This document shows, in pieces, positions 53,139 to 60,635 of a stretch of 64,000 bases of DNA (position 1 is the first letter of the stretch; every line of letters starts with the position of its first letter). A program made the translations under genes and the position numbers. Below the pieces are notes generated by a model. That model made no database searches, was not told the origin of the DNA, and saw only the letters and a list, made by a program, of their open reading frames with translations. This stretch comes from Bacteroidales bacterium. GTDB lineage: Bacteria; Bacteroidota; Bacteroidia; Bacteroidales; P3. The stretch is from positions 17,267-81,266 of the forward strand of contig JAKSMS010000001.1 in the NCBI GenBank assembly GCA_024400415.1. Reading direction: 5' to 3'.

Positions 53139-53965
53139 TGCTGTTCAGTATTAGAGTTGCTCAGATCGTCTGAGTCACGTTTTGCCATAAGCATCTGCTT
53201 CACCGAAATATCCAACATATTGGCATACTCGCCCATCATGTATTGTACTGCCGAAAATACGATTAGCAACACATAGAGCACTCCCATTTGGGCAACCGTT
53301 TCCGGATATGGATTCATAACCACGTAGATAATAATCAAGCAAGAGAGGAATGCCAAACCGGCCACCATGAATGCACTTCTAGCCTTGCTCTTCAGTGAAG
53401 GGTTGTATTCGATCAGGCGAACCCTATAGCGTCTAAGGCGGAAATAGCCTAAGCCAATAAAGAATACCATCTGAATGAAGACAAAAAGTTCAAAACCCCA
53501 ATATCCAAAGATATGCATGGCATTATAGAAGAAGTTTTGCGTTAGAGAATAATCCTTTCTCATTAGTACACGTTGGGCATATTCGCCATACTGCTCTTCC
53601 CCTAAATTAAATACAATAACTACAAAAATGATGCAATAAAGTATCGGGGGCATGAAGGCTATTCTCCTATCCTTAAGTGTAGCACCTTGATGACGGGTAA
53701 GCTCGCACAGGAAAATATAATAAAAAGGAAACGTAAAGACGCACACTATTGTATACAGCACGTCACCAATATAAGGATGGTTGATAATACCATAATTGTT
53801 GGCGGCAAAAAACACTATTGCCAACGAGACCATAAACTGCATTGCCGATAAGTCCCATTGCGCCAGTAGCACCGGCTTGGAGGTGAAGATGGTTCTGATA
53901 GGCCATATCAGCGTAGCCATTGCCGGTGTTAGGAAGATGAGGAATATCAGAAGATCTGGATTCAT
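53135..53965 (-). CDS. paralogous membrane protein lacking the DNA-binding domain
   Basis: The 276-residue protein has about seven membrane helices and is related to the membrane half of the next gene. Both begin with a PxxxTLxWPI segment, and both have a helix followed by an xLTxxxGAxxKxRxxF loop and a YxxYxxxVxxxxDxSL segment. It ends with a short charged tail (QMLMAKRDSDDLSNSNTEQQ) instead of a helix-turn-helix. I know no function. The overlap with the regulator suggests that the two form a sensor pair or heteromer. Confidence 0.7.
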   Translation of the reverse strand: MNPDLLIFLIFLTPAMATLIWPIRTIFTSKPVLLAQWDLSAMQFMVSLAIVFFAANNYGIINHPYIGDVLYTIVCVFTFPFYYIFLCELTRHQGATLKDRRIAFMPPILYCIIFVVIVFNLGEEQYGEYAQRVLMRKDYSLTQNFFYNAMHIFGYWGFELFVFIQMVFFIGLGYFRLRRYRVRLIEYNPSLKSKARSAFMVAGLAFLSCLIIIYVVMNPYPETVAQMGVLYVLLIVFSAVQYMMGEYANMLDISVKQMLMAKRDSDDLSNSNTEQQ

Positions 53966-53991
53966 AATAATGTTATTAATGATTAACTATT

Positions 53992-55143
53992 TTAGCGGGG
54001 ATCGGTCCAGTCGCCATTCTCCTTGATGAGGTTTACAAGTTCCTCAACAGCATTTTCCTGCGGGATGTTGCGGCGGACCACTTCTTTGCCCTTATAGAGG
54101 GTGATGGTGCCTATGCCGCTGCCCACATAGCCGTAGTGGGCGTCAGCCATCTCGCCAGGACCATTTACGATGCAGCCCATCACGCCGATCTTGAGTCCCT
54201 TAAGATGCTGGGTGCGTGCCTGGATGGCATGGAGGGCGGTCTGGATATCATACTGGGTTCTACCGCAACTCGGGCAAGCGATATACTCTGCCTTGGAGAT
54301 GCGGGCGCCGACGGCCTGAAGAATGTCGTAGGCCACGGGAATCTCGGCCACGGGGTCTTCAGTAAGAGATACGCGGATGGTGTCGCCAATGCCGTCGAGC
54401 AGCAGTGCGCCTATACCGGCAGCACTCTTCAGCCTGCCCTGGTCGCCATCGCCGGCTTCGGTAACTCCGAGGTGGATGGGATAATCCATGCCCAGTTCCT
54501 GCATCTTTTCCACAAAGCGGCGTGTGCTGTCCACCATCACCTTCACGTTCGAGGCCTTCATCGAGAACACCAACTTGTGGTAGTCCTGCTGGCGGCACAC
54601 CTCAGCAAACTCGATAGCCGACTGAGCCATGCCCTCGGCCGTGTTGCCGTAGCGCCCCATAATACGCTCACTCAACGAACCATGGTTGGTGCCGATACGC
54701 ATGGCGGTGCCATGCTGCTTGCACACCTCTATGAGGCTCTGCATGCGCTCGGCGATGCGCTTCAGTTCGTCGTTGTACTCCTGCTCGGTATAGTCCACCT
54801 TGCCGGTATTGCGGTCGGTGAAGTTGCCGGGGTTGACGCGCACCTTGTCCACTATCTTGGCTGCTATCTCGGCAGCGGCGGGGTTGAAGTGGATGTCGGC
54901 CACCAGCGGCACATTGCAGTTGCGCTTGAGCAGTTCGTTCTTGATGTTATATAGGTTTTCAGCCGACTTGCTGTCCGAGGCGGTGATGCGCACCATCTCG
55001 CAACCAGCCTCCACCAATCGGAGGGTCTGGTCCACAGTCTTCATGGTGTCGAGGGTCGGGGTGTTGGTCATGCTCTGCACCCTCACCGGCGCACCTCCTC
55101 CAAAAGTGAGGTTACCTATCTCTATCTGTCTACTTTTATACAT
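53992..55143 (-). CDS. ispG: 4-hydroxy-3-methylbut-2-enyl-diphosphate synthase, compact form
   Basis: IspG reduces MEcPP to HMBPP in the MEP isoprenoid pathway with a [4Fe-4S] cluster. The 383 residues show the TIM-barrel start IGNLTFGGGAPVRVQSMTNT, VADIHFNPAAAEIAAK and VRVNPGNFTD. The cluster ligands are C290-PS-C293 and C324 with Glu331 (GCIVNGPGE). The sequence (GTAMRIGTNHGSLSERIM; HLGVTEAGDGDQGRLKSA) is of the plant/Bacteroidetes type, whose members are usually ~600 aa with a large central insert. Here the TEDPVAEIPVAYDILQ region leads directly into the cluster domain, so the insert is absent. Confidence 0.94.
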   Translation of the reverse strand: MYKSRQIEIGNLTFGGGAPVRVQSMTNTPTLDTMKTVDQTLRLVEAGCEMVRITASDSKSAENLYNIKNELLKRNCNVPLVADIHFNPAAAEIAAKIVDKVRVNPGNFTDRNTGKVDYTEQEYNDELKRIAERMQSLIEVCKQHGTAMRIGTNHGSLSERIMGRYGNTAEGMAQSAIEFAEVCRQQDYHKLVFSMKASNVKVMVDSTRRFVEKMQELGMDYPIHLGVTEAGDGDQGRLKSAAGIGALLLDGIGDTIRVSLTEDPVAEIPVAYDILQAVGARISKAEYIACPSCGRTQYDIQTALHAIQARTQHLKGLKIGVMGCIVNGPGEMADAHYGYVGSGIGTITLYKGKEVVRRNIPQENAVEELVNLIKENGDWTDPR

Positions 55144-55156
55144 ATTATCTTTTTTT

Positions 55157-55201
55157 TGTTCGCTCTACGAGCGAGAAATAATTTCTCGGCAAAGCCGAAC
55201 C
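55157..55201. repeat. cluster of small GC hairpins between ispG and the Smr gene
   Basis: Three adjoining dyads (TTCGCTC-TAC-GAGCGAG, GAGAAAT-A-ATTTCTC and TCGGC-AAA-GCCGA) fill the 62-bp gap. The CGGCAAA motif also appears beside the two small-gene cassettes at 57.4 and 59.1 kb. This may be a processing element or a scar of a similar insertion. Confidence 0.5.
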
Positions 55202-55205
55202 ACGA

Positions 55206-55889
55206 CTATTTGTTCGAAAAATACACATCTATGGCGCCTACGCCGTATTTCGACATCGGGGCGTCGAGGGTGTAGATGCCTGGGTACTGCTTCAGTTCCT
55301 TCTGCAGTTCGTCCTTCAGTATGCCCTTGCCCACCCCATGGATGAAGGTCACCTTTTTCACGCCGTTGGCCATGGCGTGGTTCATACAGGTGCGGAAGTA
55401 GCGCATCTGCAACTCAAAGGCCTCATGGGGCTGCAGCTTGGCGCTGTCGGGGGTCAGCATGTCGATATGCAGATCCACCTCGGCTTCGCCGTTGCCCACC
55501 ATGTGCTGGATGAGGATGTTGTCGGCGATGCTTTTGGCATTCGTGCGCTGCAGGCTTTCGAGCTGTTTCTTGAGCTTGGCCACCTGGTCTTTGAGGTTGG
55601 CCACCTGGTTCTTGAGGGCCTTGATTTCGTCCTCGGGGGTCTGCACGGGCTTGGGAGCGGGTGCGGGATTGTCCTTGTTGGGCATGGGCACCTCGCCTGC
55701 CACCTTTTGGTTGAACATCTTGCCGGCACCGGTCATGTCGGCCATGCGGATCAGTTCGGCAGCCACCATCGGCATGTCGAATCCGGTTTCGTCTTCAACG
55801 AAGACAAAGTCCTGGGTAACCTTGGTCACCACGCCCCCACCCACCTGGTTGAGGAATTTTACCTTGTCTCCTACTTCAAATTTTGCCAT
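55206..55889 (-). CDS. DUF2027 and Smr domain protein
   Basis: The 227-residue protein begins with a DUF2027/SH3-like segment (KFEVGDKVKFLNQVGGGVVT), then a Pro-rich link, then a heptad coiled coil (about 84-112, repeating NQVANLKDQVAKLKKQ). It ends in an Smr domain (about 130-225: EVDLHIDMLTPDSAKLQP and KKVTFIHGVGKGILKDELQK, with the Smr HGxGxG loop). Smr domains are found at the C-terminus of MutS2 and as stand-alone nucleases; the DLHI variant replaces the usual LDLHG. Nucleic-acid binding or nicking is plausible. It lies upstream of ispG on the same strand. Confidence 0.85.
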   Translation of the reverse strand: MAKFEVGDKVKFLNQVGGGVVTKVTQDFVFVEDETGFDMPMVAAELIRMADMTGAGKMFNQKVAGEVPMPNKDNPAPAPKPVQTPEDEIKALKNQVANLKDQVAKLKKQLESLQRTNAKSIADNILIQHMVGNGEAEVDLHIDMLTPDSAKLQPHEAFELQMRYFRTCMNHAMANGVKKVTFIHGVGKGILKDELQKELKQYPGIYTLDAPMSKYGVGAIDVYFSNK

Positions 55890-55954
55890 ATTATCTATTT
55901 TTATCTTTCACAATAATTATAATCATTCAACTGCTGGTTGAGTTCATCTATCCG

Positions 55955-57322
55955 CTATTTGATCAGTTCGTCGGCGAGCTGGGCAAAGTCGATGCCGTCG
56001 AAGTTGCCGCTGCTCATCATCAGCAAGTTGTACTTCTGGTTGCCGTCCATCAGCTCATGGAGGCAGCGCACCACCTCCTGAGATTCACAGAACACCTTAA
56101 TCTCCCTATTGCCGAAGGCCTCGTAGACCTGCTCGGTGGTGAGCGGCGGCAGCTTCTTGTGGGCCACGGCGTGGGGGTTGAAATAGACGATGGGCACCTC
56201 GGCCTTGTCCATGCAGCCTTTGTACTGCTTCAAGAACTCGGCCGTCAGCGAACTGAAGGTATGCAGCTCCATGCATGCAATCAGAGGCTTCTCGCTATAT
56301 TGCTCCTTCATGGCCGAGATGGTGGCTCGCAGCTTCGAGGGGGCGTGTGCAAAGTCCTTGTACATCACCTGCTCCGTGGTGCGCTTCACCAGTTCGAGGC
56401 GTTTGCTGGCGCCGCCGAACGAGGAGATGGCCTCGTCGAACTGCACGTCGCTTACACCCAACTTCTGGCAGGCATAGCGGGCAGCGGTCATATTGAGCAG
56501 GTTGTGGTTACCGAACACCGACAGCGGCACTCTCCTACCCTCGCTGACGAGGTAGGTCACGCCATTTTCCACCACATGCTCGGGCACGCGGTAGGGGCGC
56601 TTCTCGATGTCAGTGCGCTGGTTCTTCTCGGCCACGTCGCGCACCTCCTTATCGTCGTCGCAGTAGATGAGGGTGCCGTTGGGCATGATCAGGTCCACGA
56701 ACTGGGCAAACTGGTCCTTGTATATCTCAAAGGTGGGGAACACGTTGATGTGGTCCCACTCGATGCCGGTCATGATGGCGATGTCGGGCTTGTAGAGGTG
56801 GAACTTCGGACGGCGGTCGATGGGCGAGGTCAGGTATTCGTCGCCCTCGATGACCATCACCTTGGCGCTTTCGCTGAGTCGCACCATCACCTCAAAGCCT
56901 TCCAATTGGGCGCCCACCATGTAGTCGGCCTCGATGCCGCAGTGCTGCAGCACATGGAGTATCATGGCCGTGGTGGTGGTCTTGCCGTGACTGCCGCCTA
57001 TCACGATGCGCAGCTTGTCCTTCGACTGCTCGTAGAGGTACTCGGGGTAGCTGTATATCTTCAGACCCAGTTCTTGGGCGCGGATGAGTTCGGGGTTGTC
57101 CAGTCGGGCGTGCATGCCTAAGACCACGGCGTCAAGGTCGGTGGTGATGCGGTCGGGGTTCCACCCTATCGAGTCGGGCAGCAGACCATATTTCTGCAGA
57201 CGGCTCTTGGCTGGATCGAAGATCTCGTCGTCCGAGCCGGTCACGTTGACGCCCTTCAAATGAAGGGCTATTGCTAAGTTGTGCATGGCGCTCCCGCCAA
57301 TAGCTATAAAGTGTACGTTCAT
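55955..57322 (-). CDS. mpl: UDP-N-acetylmuramate--L-Ala-gamma-D-Glu-meso-DAP ligase (Mpl-type Mur ligase)
   Basis: Mpl joins recycled tripeptide to UDP-MurNAc, bypassing MurC-E. The 455 residues show the Mur-ligase N-terminal Rossmann fold (HFIAIGGSAMHNLAIALHLKG), the ATP loop GGSHGKTTTTAMIL (about 108-121), EGDEYLTSPIDRRPKF and TGIEWDHINVFP, and FGGASKRLELV in the third domain. DEYLTSPIDRRPKF distinguishes Mpl from MurC. With AnmK at 31-32 kb it supports wall recycling. The short gap before the HD gene upstream is filled by an inserted small-gene cassette. Confidence 0.9.
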   Translation of the reverse strand: MNVHFIAIGGSAMHNLAIALHLKGVNVTGSDDEIFDPAKSRLQKYGLLPDSIGWNPDRITTDLDAVVLGMHARLDNPELIRAQELGLKIYSYPEYLYEQSKDKLRIVIGGSHGKTTTTAMILHVLQHCGIEADYMVGAQLEGFEVMVRLSESAKVMVIEGDEYLTSPIDRRPKFHLYKPDIAIMTGIEWDHINVFPTFEIYKDQFAQFVDLIMPNGTLIYCDDDKEVRDVAEKNQRTDIEKRPYRVPEHVVENGVTYLVSEGRRVPLSVFGNHNLLNMTAARYACQKLGVSDVQFDEAISSFGGASKRLELVKRTTEQVMYKDFAHAPSKLRATISAMKEQYSEKPLIACMELHTFSSLTAEFLKQYKGCMDKAEVPIVYFNPHAVAHKKLPPLTTEQVYEAFGNREIKVFCESQEVVRCLHELMDGNQKYNLLMMSSGNFDGIDFAQLADELIK

Positions 57323-57331
57323 ATTCTATTT

Positions 57332-57400
57332 GTAGTTAAGTAGATGAGTAGTTATTCGCTATGCTCATGCCGCAAGCGGCAAAGTAGTTAAGACAAATGA
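57332..57400. repeat. left inverted repeat of cassette A
   Basis: It contains three GTAGnnnn units at exactly 8-bp spacing (57332, 57340, 57348), a GCCGC-AA-GCGGC mini-hairpin (57369-57380) and the inner arm GTAGTTAAGACAAATGA (57384-57400). GATGAGTAGTTAT (57343-57355) and the inner arm both recur inverted to the right of the gene. Confidence 0.85.
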
Positions 57401-57409
57401 ACCATTCAT

Positions 57410-57793
57410 CTAAAAATCATCTGTTATTGCAGTTTTGCTTATTATACCCCTACAATAGGAATTTAACAGTTTACTTGTTTCTTCTATTTTAATGTGCAGC
57501 TCTTCGAATTCAGAATCGTCGATATATTCTAAATCTCTAGACAAGATATGATAGTCACGACACTCTTCCAAACTTCCTTGGGCGATATTGTAGAATCGTA
57601 ATTTGTCGTTATGGCCCAGTTTCTTATAGCCCTCCGCTATATTGGCCTCAATCGACACTGCCGCTCTACGGAACTGAGAAACCAAACAAAATTTCTCATC
57701 TGCCGGGAAATGCTTTGTGACACGATAAACCGACAAGACGAAATCATGCGCCTTTTGCCATGCCACTACATTTTCAAAACTATATGTTGACAT
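57410..57793 (-). CDS. four-helix-bundle protein (S23/IVP-like)
   Basis: The 127-residue protein shows the S23/four-helix-bundle pattern: FENVVAWQKAHDFVLSVYRV (about 6-25), LVSQFRRAAVSIEANIAEGY (about 37-56) and an EARDYLIL-like EECRDYHILSRDLEYI (about 76-91). The family (PF05635 type) was first seen as the protein encoded in intervening sequences of 23S rRNA genes and includes the Avd accessory protein of diversity-generating retroelements. No catalytic residues are known. It lies inside inverted repeats that fill the gap between mpl and the HD gene, so it looks like an inserted cassette. Confidence 0.88.
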   Translation of the reverse strand: MSTYSFENVVAWQKAHDFVLSVYRVTKHFPADEKFCLVSQFRRAAVSIEANIAEGYKKLGHNDKLRFYNIAQGSLEECRDYHILSRDLEYIDDSEFEELHIKIEETSKLLNSYCRGIISKTAITDDF

Positions 57794-57809
57794 AATTGAA
57801 ATTATCTGA

Positions 57810-57873
57810 TCATTCGTCTTAACTACATTAACTACCCATCTACATAACTACTCATCAAAACTACTAAACTACT
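57810..57873. repeat. right inverted repeat of cassette A
   Basis: TCATTCGTCTTAACTAC (57810-57826) mirrors the left inner arm with one mismatch, and ATAACTACTCATC (57844-57856) mirrors the left outer arm exactly. CTAC tetramers recur at 57823, 57832, 57840, 57848, 57861 and 57869, mostly 8 bp apart. The repeat runs directly into the stop codon of the HD gene. Confidence 0.85.
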
Positions 57874-59100
57874 CTACTTCAGTTCCTTCGGGAACGTGAT
57901 ATAGTATTTCGTTACCGATTTTTCGAGGAAGTGGCGGTCGAGCTGGTCGCTGGCCTCGGAGATGCTCTTCACCTCGCCGGTCTTGAACAGCACTTTGATC
58001 TCGCGGTCGTTGAAATCGTAGGCATGGTTCTGAAGTCTGCCCGTGGTCACAAAGTAGTCGGCATCAGCTTCATCAATGGCATAGAGCAGCTGCGTGCGCG
58101 ACTTCTGAGTTTCAAGATAATCGCCGTCGAATGGCTGTTCGCCCTCGCGGATAGCGGGCAAGCGGCGGTTGATGAGGTTTGTGGCCAGCGTGCGGAGAAG
58201 GAAGTCGTCGTGCAGCATCCATCCCTTGATAGCCGTAGTCACGTCGGTATCGTCAATCATGGCAAACTTATCAAGCAGCGACCTATCCCTCTCGAAGTCC
58301 TCCTTCGTATAGCGGTTGCCAAGAAACTCCATGAGCGGTTGCGGTCCTTCCACCCTTACGCCCTGCTCTACCAAGTTGCGGGCACGACGCAGCACGCTCA
58401 GCAGCATGGAGTCGGCGGCTATCACGGTCTTGTGCATATACACCTGCCAGTACATCAGTCGGCGCGAGATGATGAACTTCTCTATCGAATACACGCCCTT
58501 CTCATCCACCACCAGCTCGTCGTTGCGCACGTTGAGCATATTGATGATGCGCTCCGTGCCCACTATGCCCTCGCTCACTCCGGAGTAGAAGCTGTCACGG
58601 CTCAGATAGTCGAGGCGGTCCATGTCGAGCTGGCCGCTCACCAGCTGATGCAGGTAGCGCTTGGGATAAGTGTCCTCAAAGATGGCTATCGCCGTCTCGA
58701 GACGTCCTCCGAACTGCTCATTGAGTCGGCGCATGAACATGCTGGAGAACACCTCGTGGTGCACATTCACCAGCACAAACTCCGAGGTATGGGAGAATGG
58801 GCCATGGCCGATGTCGTGCAGCAGGATGGCGAGCTTCACGCCCAGTTCCTCGTCATGGGTCATCTGCACGCCTTTCATCTTGAGCACATCGATAGCACGG
58901 CACATCAAGTTGAGGGCGCCCAGCATGTGGCTGAAGCGGTTGTGCACGGCACCGGGATACACCAGATAGGTCAATCCCAGCTGCTTGATATGGCGCTGGC
59001 GTTGGAAGTAGGGATGCTGCAGCACATCGAAGATCAAGTCGTCCTCAATAGTCAGAAACCCATACACCGGGTCATTGATGATCTTTCTCTTATTTGTCAT
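57874..59100 (-). CDS. HD-domain phosphohydrolase (dGTPase/SAMHD1-like, YwfO type)
   Basis: The 408-residue protein has the HD superfamily metal site: HNRFSHMLGALNLMCRAI (first His, about 54-71), LLHDIGHGPFSHTSE (HD pair, about 92-106) and DRLDYLSRDSFYSGV (conserved Asp). The sequence FLTIEDDLIFDVLQHPYFQR at the start is typical of the YwfO/SAMHD1-like group that hydrolyses dNTPs. It could control nucleotide pools or act in phage defence; the sequence does not decide. It is flanked on both sides by hairpin-framed small-gene cassettes. Confidence 0.9.
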   Translation of the reverse strand: MTNKRKIINDPVYGFLTIEDDLIFDVLQHPYFQRQRHIKQLGLTYLVYPGAVHNRFSHMLGALNLMCRAIDVLKMKGVQMTHDEELGVKLAILLHDIGHGPFSHTSEFVLVNVHHEVFSSMFMRRLNEQFGGRLETAIAIFEDTYPKRYLHQLVSGQLDMDRLDYLSRDSFYSGVSEGIVGTERIINMLNVRNDELVVDEKGVYSIEKFIISRRLMYWQVYMHKTVIAADSMLLSVLRRARNLVEQGVRVEGPQPLMEFLGNRYTKEDFERDRSLLDKFAMIDDTDVTTAIKGWMLHDDFLLRTLATNLINRRLPAIREGEQPFDGDYLETQKSRTQLLYAIDEADADYFVTTGRLQNHAYDFNDREIKVLFKTGEVKSISEASDQLDRHFLEKSVTKYYITFPKELK

Positions 59101-59124
59101 AACGGTTCATAGCCTTCGGCAAAA

Positions 59125-59162
59125 CACGAATTACCATGAATTGCCCATGAATTATCATTAAT
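59125..59162. repeat. left inverted repeat of cassette B
   Basis: Three CATGAATTA-like units (10-11 bp spacing) run from 59125 to the stop codon of the GxxExxY gene. They match the inverted right arm at 31 of 38 positions. GCC-TTC-GGCAAAA just outside (59112-59123) resembles the mini-hairpin of cassette A. Confidence 0.85.
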
Positions 59163-59638
59163 TATTCTGTTCTTTCTACGCAATCCGAATCCCAGTGCAC
59201 AGGTTCGAACACAAACTCCATATTTTTATCCAACAATTGATATTCATCCAGTTCCTCAGAATAGCCATATCGTTCTCCATGAAGACTATCTTGACCGAAA
59301 TTAATCAAAAGACCAACTTTTAGACCGGTCAGCCTCAAATAGTTGAATAATTGCGCACGATGCCCTGACGTCAACTTGTTGGCAGACTTTAATTCCACGC
59401 ACACATCGTCCACCATGAGATCCATACGGTACTTTTTATCCAACAATGTGCCTTTATAATAGCATCTAACCTCCTGTTCCCGTTTGCAATTCACTCCGCG
59501 AGCTTTCAGTTCAAGCGAAAGGGCCTCATTATAGAGTGGTTCCAACAACCCCTTTCCTAACGAAGAATGAACCTCCATGGCCGCACCTATCACATTGAAC
59601 ACAACATCCTTATATTGAGAATAGCCTGACATTGACAT
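59162..59638 (-). CDS. GxxExxY family protein (PD-(D/E)XK-like)
   Basis: The 158-residue protein shows VFNVIGAAMEVHSSLGKG and the family-naming motif GLLEPLYNEAL (G-x2-E-x2-Y, about residues 31-37). LDKKYRMDLMVDDVCVELKS follows (Asp...Glu-x-Lys of a PD-(D/E)XK nuclease-like core, about 70-89), then NYLRLTGLKVGLLINFG. The family is widespread, short and of unproven function. The whole gene is bracketed by 38-bp inverted repeats that touch its start and stop codons, which marks it as an inserted cassette. Confidence 0.88.
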   Translation of the reverse strand: MSMSGYSQYKDVVFNVIGAAMEVHSSLGKGLLEPLYNEALSLELKARGVNCKREQEVRCYYKGTLLDKKYRMDLMVDDVCVELKSANKLTSGHRAQLFNYLRLTGLKVGLLINFGQDSLHGERYGYSEELDEYQLLDKNMEFVFEPVHWDSDCVERTE

Positions 59639-59674
59639 TTATGTTAATTCATGGATAATTTATGCTAATTCATG
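59637..59674. repeat. right inverted repeat of cassette B
   Basis: The repeat units TTAATTCATGG, ATAATTTATGC and TAATTCATGCC mirror the left arm over 38 bp. The arm includes the region of the gene's start codon. Confidence 0.85.
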
Positions 59675-59686
59675 CCAAGCGAAGCG

Positions 59687-60028
59687 TTAAAAAATGCAAG
59701 CCACGAACGCCGCTGGCGTAGTGCCGGTATTTTTTATAGAGTGGCGGTTGCCGTCGGCGGTGAACACCACGTCGCCGGCGTGGAGGATATGGGTCTCGTC
59801 GTTGTCGGTCACCGTCACCTCTCCCTCGAGGATGTAGTATATCTCGGCATCGTCCACATGGGCGTGCTCCTTGATCATGCTGCCCACGGGCAGGTCTATG
59901 CGGTTGAAGCATTTGAGGCGGCCGCCCATCTCTGCGGAGGTCAGCACCAGGTTCTTGATCACCTCGCCGTCGAAGTTGCCCACATTGGCAGCCGACTGGC
60001 GCTCTACGTTTTCTTTCTTCTTGATCAT
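59687..60028 (-). CDS. cupin domain protein
   Basis: The 113-residue protein is a single cupin barrel: PVGSMIKEHAHVDDAEIYYI (about 46-65, the G(X)5HXH...E metal motif) and HILHAGDVVFTADGNRHSIKN (about 82-102, split here: HILHAGDVVF, TADGNRHSIKN; second motif with His). The substrate is unknown; metal-binding small-molecule sensing or isomerisation are typical roles. A 51-bp gap with 8-bp-phased CTAG repeats separates it from the next gene upstream. Confidence 0.88.
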   Translation of the reverse strand: MIKKKENVERQSAANVGNFDGEVIKNLVLTSAEMGGRLKCFNRIDLPVGSMIKEHAHVDDAEIYYILEGEVTVTDNDETHILHAGDVVFTADGNRHSIKNTGTTPAAFVACIF

Positions 60029-60042
60029 AGCGTTATTTTTTA

Positions 60043-60074
60043 CTAGGAAACTAGTTATCTAGCCAACTAGTTTT
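60043..60074. repeat. four CTAG tetramers at exact 8-bp spacing
   Basis: CTAGGAAA, CTAGTTAT, CTAGCCAA and CTAGTTTT follow each other without interruption. Inside, AAACTAGTT and AACTAGTTT form a perfect 9-bp inverted repeat. The 8-bp phase equals that of the GTAGnnnn repeat around cassette A, but no gene is enclosed here. Confidence 0.85.
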
Positions 60075-60078
60075 ATCC

Positions 60079-60498
60079 TTAATCATTCAATTTCAGTTTC
60101 TGGCCGAAGATGCGGGCAGCGCAGGCCACATACTCGTTGCAGGGCTTCTTCTTGATGCCGCTATCCTCCAATCCCAGCAGGCGGCGACACACGATGTCGC
60201 CATTCACCTCGCGAAACTCGTCGGCCATCGACTTCACCAGGTTGTGGTTCATCATCATGTCGGCGCGGTCCCTTACCGGGGCTATGACCTGGCTCAGCAG
60301 GGCCATGCCGGTCACGCATCCGCACACCTCGTTCATCTTAGCCAGTCCGCGGCCGAAGGGAGCCGCCGTGGCCAGCGCCACCTCAGGCTTCATGTCCAGC
60401 AGGTCGGCATAGGCCATCACCACCGATTGGGCACAATTGAGGCCCTCTTCATGAAGCTGTCGCGCCTTCGAAACGCGCTGTTCAATATCTATTTCCAT
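60079..60498 (-). CDS. C_GCAxxG_C_C family protein
   Basis: The 139-residue protein has the family cysteine pattern: GLNCAQSVVMAYADLL (about 15-30), APFGRGLAKMNEVCGCVTGM (about 46-65, with the GCxxG-type pair), VCRRLLG and PCNEYVACAARI near the C-terminus. The conserved cysteines suggest a redox or metal-cluster role; members often sit near redox and transport genes of anaerobes. The function is not established. It is upstream of the cupin gene on the same strand. Confidence 0.88.
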   Translation of the reverse strand: MEIDIEQRVSKARQLHEEGLNCAQSVVMAYADLLDMKPEVALATAAPFGRGLAKMNEVCGCVTGMALLSQVIAPVRDRADMMMNHNLVKSMADEFREVNGDIVCRRLLGLEDSGIKKKPCNEYVACAARIFGQKLKLND

Positions 60499-60536
60499 AT
60501 CTTGATATGTTTTGAGTTCGAAAAATAATCGTCTGC

Positions 60537-60544
60537 AAAATTAC
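60537..60544 (-). promoter_or_regulatory. Bacteroidetes -7 box (TAATTTTG) for the C_GCAxxG-cupin unit
   Basis: Minus-strand TAATTTTG, about 40 bp upstream of the start codon, matches TAnnTTTG. Confidence 0.55.
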
Positions 60545-60587
60545 TAAATATATTTGAAAAAAACAAATTATAATAACACAAAAAAAA

Positions 60588-60610
60588 GAGCAGACCCATC
60601 GAGCCTGCCC
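60588..60610 (-). terminator. terminator of the small lipoprotein gene
   Basis: The stem GGGCAG / CTGCTC (one G-U) is followed by T8 on the minus strand, 26 bp after the lipoprotein stop. Confidence 0.75.
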
Positions 60611-60635
60611 CTATAGACTGAAAGTCAACAAACTA

